Virus record (IMG/VR): IMGVR_UViG_3300033273_000548
Span: 1 to 54,863 of that record
Reading direction: 5' to 3' (one strand)
Source of the DNA: a virus
DNA: 54,863 nucleotides
Part shown: piece by piece, positions 1 through 7,569 of the stretch
Position numbering within the stretch: position 1 is the stretch's first letter
Layout of the letters: the number at the start of each line of letters is the position of its first letter
Notes under the pieces: generated by a model
Databases searched by the model: none
Seen by the model: only the letters and a program-made list of their open reading frames with translations
Told to the model about the DNA's origin: nothing
Position numbers and translations under genes: made by a program

Positions 1-140
1 CCACACCACAACCAACCATTAGGATCTAACCAGAAGTGACTCATTGTGCCACCATAACCTTCCTCAATGTCTTTGGTTTGACATTCAGTTTCCGTGAAGT
101 GATTGCCAAGATTATATGAGGATCGGAAGTAATCAAACAT
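1..140 (-). CDS. Conserved cyanophage protein, C-terminus cut by window edge
   Basis: The gene starts with ATG at 138-140 and reads to the window edge without a stop, so at least 46 residues are visible (MFDYFRSSYNLG, then a central TKDIEEGYGGTMSHFW block). I recognise the style of a short protein common in marine T4-like phages, but no function is known to me. Its first 8 bases overlap the end of the gene at 133-537, which suggests translational coupling in one minus-strand operon. Only its 3' end is missing. Confidence 0.75.
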   Translation of the reverse strand, partial: MFDYFRSSYNLGNHFTETECQTKDIEEGYGGTMSHFWLDPNGWLWC

Positions 141-537
141 TCCCATCAGAATCTTCCTCAATAACTGTACCCATTGGACCTTTCTCCAATCGTGCCCATT
201 CTTCTTCTAACTTCTTCCAATCTTCAAACTTAGCCTTCAAATCCTCATCCATCGTCATATCATATTCTTCGGCAACCTTACGCATATCCTCGTGAGAACG
301 CATATCATTAAATGCCAAAGAACATGCACCTTTCATGATGGCAATGTCATTATGTCCCATCGTGCGGGCAATGGTGCCAAAGAAACGGAAGAGTTGAACA
401 CAGTTAAGATCCTCACAAGGAATCTCAAAGGTATAATGCTCCTCAGGCAGAGTTTCATCATCATAGATACCAGAACCACCATAGGTAGGAGTCCATTCAG
501 TATCAAACTGAACTTTCAGGGTTGCTTTGTAAGTCAT
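133..537 (-). CDS. Conserved hypothetical protein, acidic, 134 aa
   Basis: This is an intact 134-residue frame. The N-terminal half looks beta-rich (TYKATLKVQFDTEW), and the C-terminal half is a strongly charged predicted helix (residues about 82-120, many E/K/D). There is no signal peptide, membrane segment or catalytic motif. It overlaps its upstream neighbour by 4 bp (ATGA at 534-537) and its downstream neighbour by 8 bp, so it belongs to the small-gene operon read from the promoter at 912-940. Function unknown. Confidence 0.75.
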   Translation of the reverse strand: MTYKATLKVQFDTEWTPTYGGSGIYDDETLPEEHYTFEIPCEDLNCVQLFRFFGTIARTMGHNDIAIMKGACSLAFNDMRSHEDMRKVAEEYDMTMDEDLKAKFEDWKKLEEEWARLEKGPMGTVIEEDSDGNV

Positions 538-680
538 TTTCCTTCGTAAAATTCAATTTTGAGTTGCCAGATAAGATCGTCAAATCGTTTCTCAATCTTA
601 GACATTCTTTCTTCAATCATGTCCATACGATATTCTTCAATCGCTTCACGTTTGACTGAATAGGGGTCAATAGTAGCCAT
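534..680 (-). CDS. Small helical hypothetical protein, 48 aa
   Basis: The frame is open back to about 800, but its upstream part lies antiparallel in register over the 58-aa gene at 712-888 and reads as low-quality protein. The ATG at 678-680 gives a compact 48-residue charged helical protein (MATIDPYSVKREAIEEY..). I chose that start for its composition and because it leaves a 31-bp gap after the previous gene. The stop overlaps the next start as ATGA. Function unknown. Confidence 0.6.
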   Translation of the reverse strand: MATIDPYSVKREAIEEYRMDMIEERMSKIEKRFDDLIWQLKIEFYEGK

Positions 681-711
681 TGTGCCTTGAAGTGAATTTA
701 ACAGAGGTTCA

Positions 712-888
712 TCAAACAACATCAGGAGCAACCTCTCCACGAATTTCTGCGAGTTTTGCAGTAGCGAGACACTCAACCATAGTCCAATAGAGTTCACCAC
801 TCATAGGGAAGTTTTGATCACAGAAATACTCTGCGGTATCTTCCTGTAGTTGTTGAAGTGAGTTTAGAGTGTCGCGGTCGGTGATCAT
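712..888 (-). CDS. Small hypothetical protein, 58 aa, first gene of the operon
   Basis: A 58-codon frame runs from ATG at 886-888 to TGA at 712-714 (starts MITDRDTLNSLQQL, ends GEVAPDVV). It begins about 24 bp after the -10 box of the promoter at 912-940, as expected for the first gene of a transcript. It has mixed helical character and no recognisable domain. Similar small proteins are frequent in cyanomyovirus early regions. Function unknown. Confidence 0.65.
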   Translation of the reverse strand: MITDRDTLNSLQQLQEDTAEYFCDQNFPMSGELYWTMVECLATAKLAEIRGEVAPDVV

Positions 889-911
889 TGGAGTTCGATG
901 CGTGTGGACTT

Positions 912-940
912 ATAATAACAAGGTGGGCAGGACTTGTCAA
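912..940 (-). promoter_or_regulatory. Sigma70-type promoter, TTGACA-17-TATTAT
   Basis: On the minus strand a perfect -35 box TTGACA (935-940) is followed by a 17-bp spacer and TATTAT (912-917). It directs transcription into the small-gene operon starting at 888. The -35 box overlaps the hairpin that ends the preceding structural gene, so terminator and promoter share sequence. The fit suggests recognition by the host housekeeping sigma factor. Confidence 0.8.
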
Positions 941-959
941 GGGGTGTGGACACCTCTTT
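939..959 (-). terminator. Hairpin terminator at the end of the tail operon
   Basis: An inverted repeat (939-947 with 950-958, nine pairs including one G-U, 2-base loop) overlaps the stop codon of the 553-aa structural gene. It lacks a long T-run on the minus strand, so its efficiency is uncertain. Its position between the end of the tail operon and a new promoter supports a terminator role. Confidence 0.5.
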
Positions 960-2619
960 AAGTGGTCGCCTGTCCTGTGGTATCGGATGAGAACTTATTC
1001 TTTGTTATATTCGTCGTTGGTTCAAACTTGGAGAGGTCCAATGCTTCCAATTCTTTTATTTGTCTTGTGAGTTTGTTAATATCTGCATCTGCGTTTGCTC
1101 TTCCTTGTAAGAAAGTAAATGCAATACCCTCCAATTTATCCCTAAGAGTTCTGAGACTTGCAGCACCAGCTAATGTCGAATTAATGACAGGAGCATGTTT
1201 TGCAATGAGAGCATCTCTTGCTGCCTCTGCACTAGTAATAGCAGCATCTAATGCAGAACATCCACTATAACTGGGATTTGTTGGACTGACACTTAAAGTT
1301 GTAATATTGGGAGTTGCTGGAAAAGTACTACCAGTAGTAACTGTTACTGTTTCGCCTTCTGATACGGCAAAAATAGAGGTTGACAATCCAGTCCATGGGA
1401 AAGTAGTTGAATATGTGGAAACCTGTTTAGCAGGCCAACTATAGTCTCCATTATAATAAACTCTATTTCCATTACCACAAGCGGGTTCTGGATCATATTC
1501 TCCCAAAACTTCTCTCCATTGGAATGGTCCAACAGGAGATCCATTGTTAATTAATATAGCAGTATGCCCTAATCCAACTCTGTTGGTATCCATGATTGCA
1601 ACAGTTACTGGATCAATCGGATTGTTTGTAGGATCAAACTCTTCGATTACAGACTGCGTAGTTCTTATGACAGTAAAGTTTGTATTATTTGCTGGTTGAT
1701 CAGCTGTTGTACTTAATGTAAAAGCTACAAAATCTGAAGTAATTCCAACTGTAAATGTAGTTGTACCAACACCAATAGCACCAGCACTAAGAATCAAAGT
1801 TGGAACGTCAGTATCTAAAGGTTCAAATTCTCCCGTATCTGGGTTAAAATCTGTAACTTGTATAATTGTTGTACCAATACCAACAACAGTTGTGTTTGGT
1901 GCTAGAAAACCTACATTTTCTATAGAAGCACCAATTTGAATCTCACTGGTTGATCCAATACCAACCTGAGCGATAATAGTACTACCAACAGAAGTTTGAC
2001 CGTTAAATTCTGTTGTGTCGATTACAAGAGTACTAATTCCATATCCAACAATATCGGGAAGATCATCAACACCAAATGTTATTGGGTTTTCCAAATCATC
2101 AGTAATAGTATCACCTGGCAAAATTCCAGCAGTTCCAGCAATTCCTGTATTTACAATCGCTAAAAGTGTACTTCCTGCACCAATAGTACCAAAAAATTCC
2201 GCAACAATATTAGATCCATAGTCTTGGTTCTTTGGTCTTCTGTAATATTTTACTCCATATCTATTTGATTGAATTCTTACAGCAGGATCTTTTTTCGCTT
2301 CATAGATCGTTTTTGTGATAAATTGATTACCACGTCCTGATACTTTAACTTGATAAGTTGACGTTTGTGTCCAAACTAAGTCACTCCTACAGTCAGCAGC
2401 AATCCTTGCATCATATGCACTTTTTACTACATCAATAGACGCATTGATTTCATCTATCAACGGCAAGACAGACTTGTCCATATTCTCGATGACAGCATCA
2501 TAACGATCAATTCTGACATCATATAACTTAAGTTGATCCGAGATTTGTTCTTTCTCTGCTTTTTTGGATTCTAATTCTTCCTTAAGCTCTGCAACAAAGT
2601 TTGTAGAGATTCCTGCCAT
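958..2619 (-). CDS. Long structural protein, probable tail or fibre component, 553 aa
   Basis: Residues 1-75 form a charged helical, probably coiled-coil, start (KEELESKKAEKEQISDQLKL). The middle (about 130-400) is beta-rich with many short VGIGTT/VGIGST-type repeats, typical of cyanophage structural proteins that carry the words GIGT or GIGS. A second helical segment with paired DALIAK and TRQIKELEAL stretches lies near the end. It has no signal peptide or membrane segment. It is last in the hub operon and has its own late promoter at 2654-2661. Seen: repeats and helices. Inferred: trimeric tail or fibre protein. The exact role is unknown. Confidence 0.75.
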   Translation of the reverse strand: MAGISTNFVAELKEELESKKAEKEQISDQLKLYDVRIDRYDAVIENMDKSVLPLIDEINASIDVVKSAYDARIAADCRSDLVWTQTSTYQVKVSGRGNQFITKTIYEAKKDPAVRIQSNRYGVKYYRRPKNQDYGSNIVAEFFGTIGAGSTLLAIVNTGIAGTAGILPGDTITDDLENPITFGVDDLPDIVGYGISTLVIDTTEFNGQTSVGSTIIAQVGIGSTSEIQIGASIENVGFLAPNTTVVGIGTTIIQVTDFNPDTGEFEPLDTDVPTLILSAGAIGVGTTTFTVGITSDFVAFTLSTTADQPANNTNFTVIRTTQSVIEEFDPTNNPIDPVTVAIMDTNRVGLGHTAILINNGSPVGPFQWREVLGEYDPEPACGNGNRVYYNGDYSWPAKQVSTYSTTFPWTGLSTSIFAVSEGETVTVTTGSTFPATPNITTLSVSPTNPSYSGCSALDAAITSAEAARDALIAKHAPVINSTLAGAASLRTLRDKLEGIAFTFLQGRANADADINKLTRQIKELEALDLSKFEPTTNITKNKFSSDTTGQATT

Positions 2620-2653
2620 GATTATTATTGTCTATCAATTTATGGTTTAAATT

Positions 2654-2661
2654 TATTTATG
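2654..2661 (-). promoter_or_regulatory. T4-late-type promoter CATAAATA
   Basis: The minus-strand octamer CATAAATA matches the cyanophage/T4 late -10 element (NATAAATA). It lies 34 bp before the ATG of the 553-aa structural gene, the same spacing as at the two fibre-tip genes (44786 and 45417). It overlaps the stop region of the upstream tip gene. Confidence 0.7.
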
Positions 2662-3559
2662 GGAACACTTTTGGACTAAACCAGAATCTATATTCTTCAT
2701 TATTTCCTGGATAATCCTTATATGTTGATCCCTTATATTCTACAATGTTTCTAGGAGTGTCTTTTCTCTCAGCAAATACTTTGTAGTAACAGTGTATTTT
2801 ATTGTCTGAATCATTGGAGACAATTATTTTGGTTCCACATTCGGAAACGTTGTAGAAAAGTTTCTGATGATTACCTATAGAAGTTAGTATAACATGAATA
2901 GATTTGGGGTCAACTAATCCATCCCAGTAATCTGGTAATGTTATAATATTTGAATCTTTAAGAGTTCCTTTGACATATACATCAGCAGTTGGACCTTCTG
3001 TGCAAACATAGCGAAGTCTCCAACCTTTTTTTAATGGATGATTAATATCAAAATTAGGACTTCCAACTGGTTTCAGTGGTGACCATGCAGCAAGAAAATT
3101 GGCATTTGCTGCAACAGTTGCAGTTATATCCCCCGTTAGAATTGCTGCATTTAAAATCGGAGTAGTTAACTTTGCGTTACAAGCTTTTACTCCAGCAGTT
3201 GTCTGTACAGCTGCTTTTGCACTTAGAGACACTGATCCAGCAAACGCCTGTTTCATATCAGCTGCGACTTTACTTGTGAATCCAAAAACATTTCCAAGTC
3301 CAGACCGATTAAAAATACCTATTTGATTATTAATTGCAACAATATTTGCAAGACCAATAACTTGTAAACTAATTGGACCACCAAGTCCTGGTCCAATCAT
3401 ACAATTAGCAGTTGGAATAGCAGGCAAACCAGCGCCAATCCAACATGGTCCATTTAGAACTGTAGTTCCGGGTACGCATGGAACAGCAGGTATGAAAGAA
3501 AAATCTAACGGACCTACTACTAACTTATCTCCAACATATTGTACTGGATGTGCTGGCAT
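2657..3559 (-). CDS. Tip/fibre paralogue 1, PAAR-like N-terminus plus fibre-type C-domain, 300 aa
   Basis: The N-terminus (MPAHPVQYVGDKLVVG) and the Gly/Pro/Cys-rich residues 25-60 (TTVLNGPCWIGAGLPAIP) loosely resemble PAAR spike-tip proteins. Residues about 60-165 are an Ala/Thr-rich linker. The C-terminal 120 residues match a fibre domain seen in many phages (GWRLRYVCTEGPTADVYVKG, LPDYWDGLV, AERKD). It sits downstream of gp5 and the needle gene, 5 bp after its paralogue (3565-4437), with which it shares 57 identical bases at the start. Proposed role: tail-tip or host-contact protein. The PAAR assignment is inference. Confidence 0.65.
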   Translation of the reverse strand: MPAHPVQYVGDKLVVGPLDFSFIPAVPCVPGTTVLNGPCWIGAGLPAIPTANCMIGPGLGGPISLQVIGLANIVAINNQIGIFNRSGLGNVFGFTSKVAADMKQAFAGSVSLSAKAAVQTTAGVKACNAKLTTPILNAAILTGDITATVAANANFLAAWSPLKPVGSPNFDINHPLKKGWRLRYVCTEGPTADVYVKGTLKDSNIITLPDYWDGLVDPKSIHVILTSIGNHQKLFYNVSECGTKIIVSNDSDNKIHCYYKVFAERKDTPRNIVEYKGSTYKDYPGNNEEYRFWFSPKVFP

Positions 3560-3560
3560 A
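3504..3560 (-). repeat. 57-bp perfect direct repeat, copy 1
   Basis: These 57 bases, covering the first 18-19 codons of the 300-aa tip gene, are identical to 4382-4438 in the neighbouring paralogue. The rest of the two genes has diverged, so this block marks recent gene conversion or strong constraint on the N-terminus. Confidence 0.9.
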
Positions 3561-3564
3561 ACAA

Positions 3565-4437
3565 TTACAGAGTAAACAATCCATATTGAGCATTATCTCC
3601 AGGATAATCTTGAACAGAGTTACCTTCATATTCTGGAATATTCTTTTCAACGTCTTTTCTTTCTCCAAAAATGAGGTAACTATACTTACCAACCTTTCCT
3701 AGATTATTGGAAACTTTTACTTTAGTGTTACACTCTAGTAATTTTGCAGATAATTCTTGATATTCTCCGATTGGAGTTAGACTTATTGTGATAGTTTCTG
3801 AACGGACTAAACCAGTCCAGTAATCTGGCAATTCTATTGTATCATTATTTTCTATTACACCTCTGACATAAACATCTGCTGTTGGACCTTCAACGCAAAC
3901 GTGTCTAAGTCTCCAACCATCTTTTGTTGGGTGTTTAATATCGAATGGTTTTTTCGTTGCTAATAGAGCAGCTTGAGTTGCATTTATTCCTGTTGTTGCT
4001 GCAATGTTTCCAGTAATAATTGTAGCGGCAGCTAAAGGAGTCGTTGTAGTAGCTGAAGCAATTTTTGGTCCAGCGGTAACTTGTGTTCCAGCTTTTGCAC
4101 TTAGTCCAGTGGTTGCAGAGAATCCAGATTTTATACTTGCACCAAGTTTGGAAGTAAATCCAAAAATATTTGCTAATCCACTCCTATTACTTACTCCAAT
4201 TTGATTAGTAATAGAAACAAAGTTAGCAACTCCAAGAACTTGCAAAGAAACTGGTCCACCAAGTCCTGGACCAATCATACAGTTAGCAGTTGGAATAGAA
4301 GGCAAACCAGCACCAATCCAACAAGGACCATTGAGAACTGTGGTTCCCGGTATACAAGGTGTCGCAGGTATAAACGAAAAGTCTAACGGACCTACTACTA
4401 ACTTATCTCCAACATATTGTACTGGATGTGCTGGCAT
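3565..4437 (-). CDS. Tip/fibre paralogue 2, PAAR-like N-terminus plus fibre-type C-domain, 290 aa
   Basis: It has the same architecture as 2657-3559: a conserved N-terminal block (residues 1-60), a variable Ala/Thr-rich middle (about 80-160) and a C-terminal domain with GWRLRHVCVEGPTADVYVRG, LPDYWTGLV, LTPIGEYQ and GERKDVE. That C-terminal signature occurs in phage tail-fibre and spike proteins. The N-termini are almost identical while the middles differ, as expected for host-range proteins attached to a common socket. It is cotranscribed after the needle protein. A role at the membrane-puncturing tip is inferred from context. Confidence 0.65.
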   Translation of the reverse strand: MPAHPVQYVGDKLVVGPLDFSFIPATPCIPGTTVLNGPCWIGAGLPSIPTANCMIGPGLGGPVSLQVLGVANFVSITNQIGVSNRSGLANIFGFTSKLGASIKSGFSATTGLSAKAGTQVTAGPKIASATTTTPLAAATIITGNIAATTGINATQAALLATKKPFDIKHPTKDGWRLRHVCVEGPTADVYVRGVIENNDTIELPDYWTGLVRSETITISLTPIGEYQELSAKLLECNTKVKVSNNLGKVGKYSYLIFGERKDVEKNIPEYEGNSVQDYPGDNAQYGLFTL

Positions 4438-4438
4438 A
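4382..4438 (-). repeat. 57-bp perfect direct repeat, copy 2
   Basis: Identical to 3504-3560; it covers the start of the 290-aa tip gene. With copy 1 it could mediate recombination that deletes or fuses the two paralogues. Confidence 0.9.
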
Positions 4439-4451
4439 TTTCACCTCCCAA

Positions 4452-5012
4452 TCATTCAAAGAACGCACCAAATTTTTTCACAACTCCCAATATTTTAGAC
4501 AATATACTAGATTGTCCTTCTTCACCACCAGAGTTAGAAGTATTTTGCATATTTCCATTAGTATCTACTGTTTGAGCACCAATGGATACATTATTTGACA
4601 TAACTGTATTAAAGTTTGTTCCTTTTAAACTTTGTATAGGAGCATTTACTGCAAATTGTTTTCCAGAGGTAATAGTAACCTCACCAGCACCATCTGATGC
4701 TACTAATCTAACATTTTTGCCTCGAATAATTATATCACCATCCATGGCATCAATAATAATATCACCTCTTTTGGTTCTAATAATTTTCGCAGGAATGCCA
4801 GATGAAGCACTGGGATCGACTCCAGACAAATCATAAGAAGTTTTATTAGTTACTGAACGGTGTTCGCCATCAGTAGTCCAAGAAAATCCCTGGCCATGAT
4901 CAGTGTAAACAGCATAGTCTGTGATTTTTCCTGTTGCGGCTTGTTCAGTGCCTGACTTTACGACATAACCAGGTTTCTTTTCAAAATACTCCTTCCTTCC
5001 TTCATCTGCCAT
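4452..5012 (-). CDS. Cell-puncturing needle-like protein, separate from gp5, 186 aa
   Basis: The centre (about residues 75-130) contains regular short beta repeats (RGDIIIDAMDGDIIIRGKN, then VRLVASDG) like the triple-stranded beta-helix of T4 gp5C and VgrG needles. In T4 this domain is the C-terminus of gp5; here it follows gp5 as its own gene. The C-terminal tail is low-complexity, then helical (SILSKILGVVKKFG). It has its own late promoter at 5042-5049. Proposed role: needle on the baseplate hub, capped by the following tip proteins. The beta-helix is read from repeat rhythm only. Confidence 0.65.
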   Translation of the reverse strand: MADEGRKEYFEKKPGYVVKSGTEQAATGKITDYAVYTDHGQGFSWTTDGEHRSVTNKTSYDLSGVDPSASSGIPAKIIRTKRGDIIIDAMDGDIIIRGKNVRLVASDGAGEVTITSGKQFAVNAPIQSLKGTNFNTVMSNNVSIGAQTVDTNGNMQNTSNSGGEEGQSSILSKILGVVKKFGAFFE

Positions 5013-5041
5013 GAGTTATACAGAACTTACAATGTTCATAT

Positions 5042-5049
5042 TATTTATT
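5042..5049 (-). promoter_or_regulatory. T4-late-type promoter AATAAATA
   Basis: Minus-strand AATAAATA lies 29 bp before the ATG of the needle-like gene at 5012 and overlaps the last codons of gp5. It would give extra late transcription of the needle and tip genes. Confidence 0.65.
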
Positions 5050-7339
5050 ACTCGTCATCTGGGTTTGAAACACAATCTACAATGTTTACAATAGTATTAA
5101 TTCCAACTCCACCAGTAGTTCCATTAATAAAGTTATCAACCAAGTCAGGATTATCTTCAATAAATTGAGGAACAAACTGAAGAACTGGATAAACAGCTGC
5201 TCCTTGACCTGTTCTTGTGTTTATACTGACAAGTGGAACTCTTCTGAACTTATCGGGACAATCTCCCATTTTTTCATATCCAATAATAGAACCATTCTTT
5301 GTAAGAATTGGTTTATACATGCAGTTACCAACTTGTATAGTATCTGAGTCTGTATATCCAATTCCAGGTCTTTCTATGACAAAATCGGTGTTAATTCCAA
5401 TAACATTATCAGACAATCGTCTATCACCAACGTCTAAACATGGTGCCTGAGTGGTTCCTATTCCAACTCCATCTTCTATTGGTCTACTGAAAGTTTCTTC
5501 AGTTAGATTAGTTTGGCAATATCCTCTACCAGGATTAATAATATAAATTCTATCTATTTTTCCATCCTTGTCAATTCTTGTTTTTGCCTGAGCACCTTTA
5601 CCATAGTTTGAATTATCTACTATTTGTATGTCTGGTGGAGCAGTATATCCACTTCCAGGATCACACAACAGGAAAGTAACAATACCTCCATCTATTTCGG
5701 AAACTACAGCTTTTGCTCTTGCACCTGTACCATCACCACCATAAATTCTAACTTCTGGTGGAATACATTTATTAAATCTAACTCCTGGAGGCATTGGATT
5801 TAAATCATCCTGATTCTGAGGATTTACAATTCTCTTTCTACAATCCGAAAATGGTGTATTATCATCACCAAATAGAGACAGGAATCCTACTGAGAAGTCT
5901 GGACTTCCCAATCCACTTAAAACATCCATATTACTTAGAATGTTATCCCATAAATCAGAACCTGGGAAACTTGCACCACTAAATGGATCCCAAGTAGTAA
6001 TTCCTCTACAAGCTAATCCATCGCATTGAAGGAAACTTAAGAGTTGACTAATTATGTTTAAGGAACCAGTTAATGCACCAGTAATAGAACTAATTCCATT
6101 TGCTAACCAGTCAAGTCCACTCATGACGGTAGCTAAAGCTCCGTCAATCATCTCTGCAAGTTTGTTTATTAATGAACTAGTAACTTCTTCGGCAGCACAC
6201 CTTGGTACGTTTGGACTTCTACCCAAAAGACCATTTAATAGTCCCTGCAAAAAGTCCAGTATTAACGGGAATAACTTCTCAAACAAACAGAAAATGATGT
6301 TTAAAATATTTTTTGCTGCTTCTGAAATAGGGAGTGCAATTGGTGATGGAGTAACTAGTCCAAGTAATTTAAATAATTTTCCTATTAACTTAAAAATGTT
6401 ATCACGCATCGCATTGATAACAAATTTAACAAGAGATGCGATGGATCTAGCCACACTGTTGACAGTGTTTCTAATGTCTACAACAGTATTTCTAATCGGA
6501 TCTATAAATCCTAAAGCAGTTTGTTCTAAACTATTAATCGTAGCAATAAAAGATTGCAATTTCTCAGTAATTTGAGCTAAAATATTATCCCCACACCCGT
6601 TATCTGTGGGTACTTGTCCAGCATCACCTTGTGCTTTGAGGAAGCCTAGTTCAGCTATATCATCACTGAATAGAGTGTCAGACGCTGAAAACGCTCCCTC
6701 ATAAGTAGAACCAGCTTGACTTAAGAATTCTGGACCTAATCCAGTGAATCCGGGTTCGAGATCTAATGATGCAGCTGTAGAAAAATCAACACCAGAAGAC
6801 ATTTGAAAAAAGTTCTCTGATCCTAATTTTTCATTTGTTTCCTTTGTTTGTCCTTCTTGTTGTTGTTTTATTCTTGTTGCAGCGTTTGGACGATTACCAC
6901 CACTTACTGCATATTCGCCTTTACTTCCAGTAAATGGTTGAAATGGTTGTGGGTTGTCAACATTTTCAACCATAGGGCTTCTATGGAAACAACTCATAAT
7001 AACTGGTTGTTGAGCTTCTTCCCCATCTAAGAAGAAACCTACAACAGATTCACCACCAACAAGTAAAGGTGTTTTTCCAAAACCTCCTTGTGCTGGTGAA
7101 CCGTCTGCAGCACTGGTTAATATATGAGCCCAAGGCAAATCATTATCAGCCAGTTCGTTTCTATCGAAACTATGATATCCGATAATTCTTACTTTACATC
7201 TATATCCCCAAGCTTCTTTGCCAGCGTCAATGTCTACTTTTGCATTGCGCCATACTTCTGGATCGGCAACTTGTCCGATCCACCAGACGAAACCGTCTCT
7301 GCCTAGGAAATTAGATTTTAAAAAAGATTCATCGATCAT
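5048..7339 (-). CDS. gp5: Baseplate hub protein gp5-like, without a visible lysozyme domain, 763 aa
   Basis: Residues about 12-120 match the gp5/VgrG OB-fold (WWIGQVADPEVW, KVRIIGYHSF, LPWAHIL, VGFFLDGEEAQQPVIM). A central hydrophobic/helical stretch (about 260-440) and beta modules of the type GSGYTAPPDI and GIGYTDSDTI follow near 560-700. The T4 gp5 lysozyme signature (a glutamate followed by a GIGH motif) is not seen. Wall cleavage may instead be supplied by the M23 and lysozyme-like proteins of the same operon. The gene starts 2 bp after CP12. The family is clear; the enzymatic role of this protein is doubtful. Confidence 0.8.
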   Translation of the reverse strand: MIDESFLKSNFLGRDGFVWWIGQVADPEVWRNAKVDIDAGKEAWGYRCKVRIIGYHSFDRNELADNDLPWAHILTSAADGSPAQGGFGKTPLLVGGESVVGFFLDGEEAQQPVIMSCFHRSPMVENVDNPQPFQPFTGSKGEYAVSGGNRPNAATRIKQQQEGQTKETNEKLGSENFFQMSSGVDFSTAASLDLEPGFTGLGPEFLSQAGSTYEGAFSASDTLFSDDIAELGFLKAQGDAGQVPTDNGCGDNILAQITEKLQSFIATINSLEQTALGFIDPIRNTVVDIRNTVNSVARSIASLVKFVINAMRDNIFKLIGKLFKLLGLVTPSPIALPISEAAKNILNIIFCLFEKLFPLILDFLQGLLNGLLGRSPNVPRCAAEEVTSSLINKLAEMIDGALATVMSGLDWLANGISSITGALTGSLNIISQLLSFLQCDGLACRGITTWDPFSGASFPGSDLWDNILSNMDVLSGLGSPDFSVGFLSLFGDDNTPFSDCRKRIVNPQNQDDLNPMPPGVRFNKCIPPEVRIYGGDGTGARAKAVVSEIDGGIVTFLLCDPGSGYTAPPDIQIVDNSNYGKGAQAKTRIDKDGKIDRIYIINPGRGYCQTNLTEETFSRPIEDGVGIGTTQAPCLDVGDRRLSDNVIGINTDFVIERPGIGYTDSDTIQVGNCMYKPILTKNGSIIGYEKMGDCPDKFRRVPLVSINTRTGQGAAVYPVLQFVPQFIEDNPDLVDNFINGTTGGVGINTIVNIVDCVSNPDDE

Positions 7340-7341
7340 TA

Positions 7342-7569
7342 TTAGTCATCGTAGATTAGACACTCTGGTTCAGATGGATTTTGATCACAATAGAGTTCGA
7401 GTGCTGTGGGATCATGGTGATCACCTGCTTCAATCTCTTCTTTATGATGTTCCACGTATTCTTCTAGATCATGTAGTTCTTCCTCAATATGACGACGCAT
7501 TTGAGGGGAAACGGTTGGGTCTTGAAGGATCTCTTTATCCTTCTTGATGTGTGTTTCTATGTCTTTCAT
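7342..7569 (-). CDS. cp12: CP12-like Calvin-cycle inhibitor, 75 aa
   Basis: The C-terminus (residues 53-75) carries the CP12 signature: DPTALELYC, then NPxxPEC and an acidic YDD end, with Cys61 and Cys70 spaced to form the redox disulfide. Host CP12 locks GAPDH and phosphoribulokinase in an inactive complex; phage copies are thought to divert carbon to the pentose phosphate pathway for nucleotide synthesis. The N-terminal cysteine pair of plant and many cyanobacterial CP12s is absent, which is common in short phage forms. The gene lies inside the baseplate-hub operon, overlapping gp27-like by 4 bp (ATGA, 7566-7569) and ending 2 bp before gp5, so it should be expressed with virion genes. Confidence 0.85.
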   Translation of the reverse strand: MKDIETHIKKDKEILQDPTVSPQMRRHIEEELHDLEEYVEHHKEEIEAGDHHDPTALELYCDQNPSEPECLIYDD

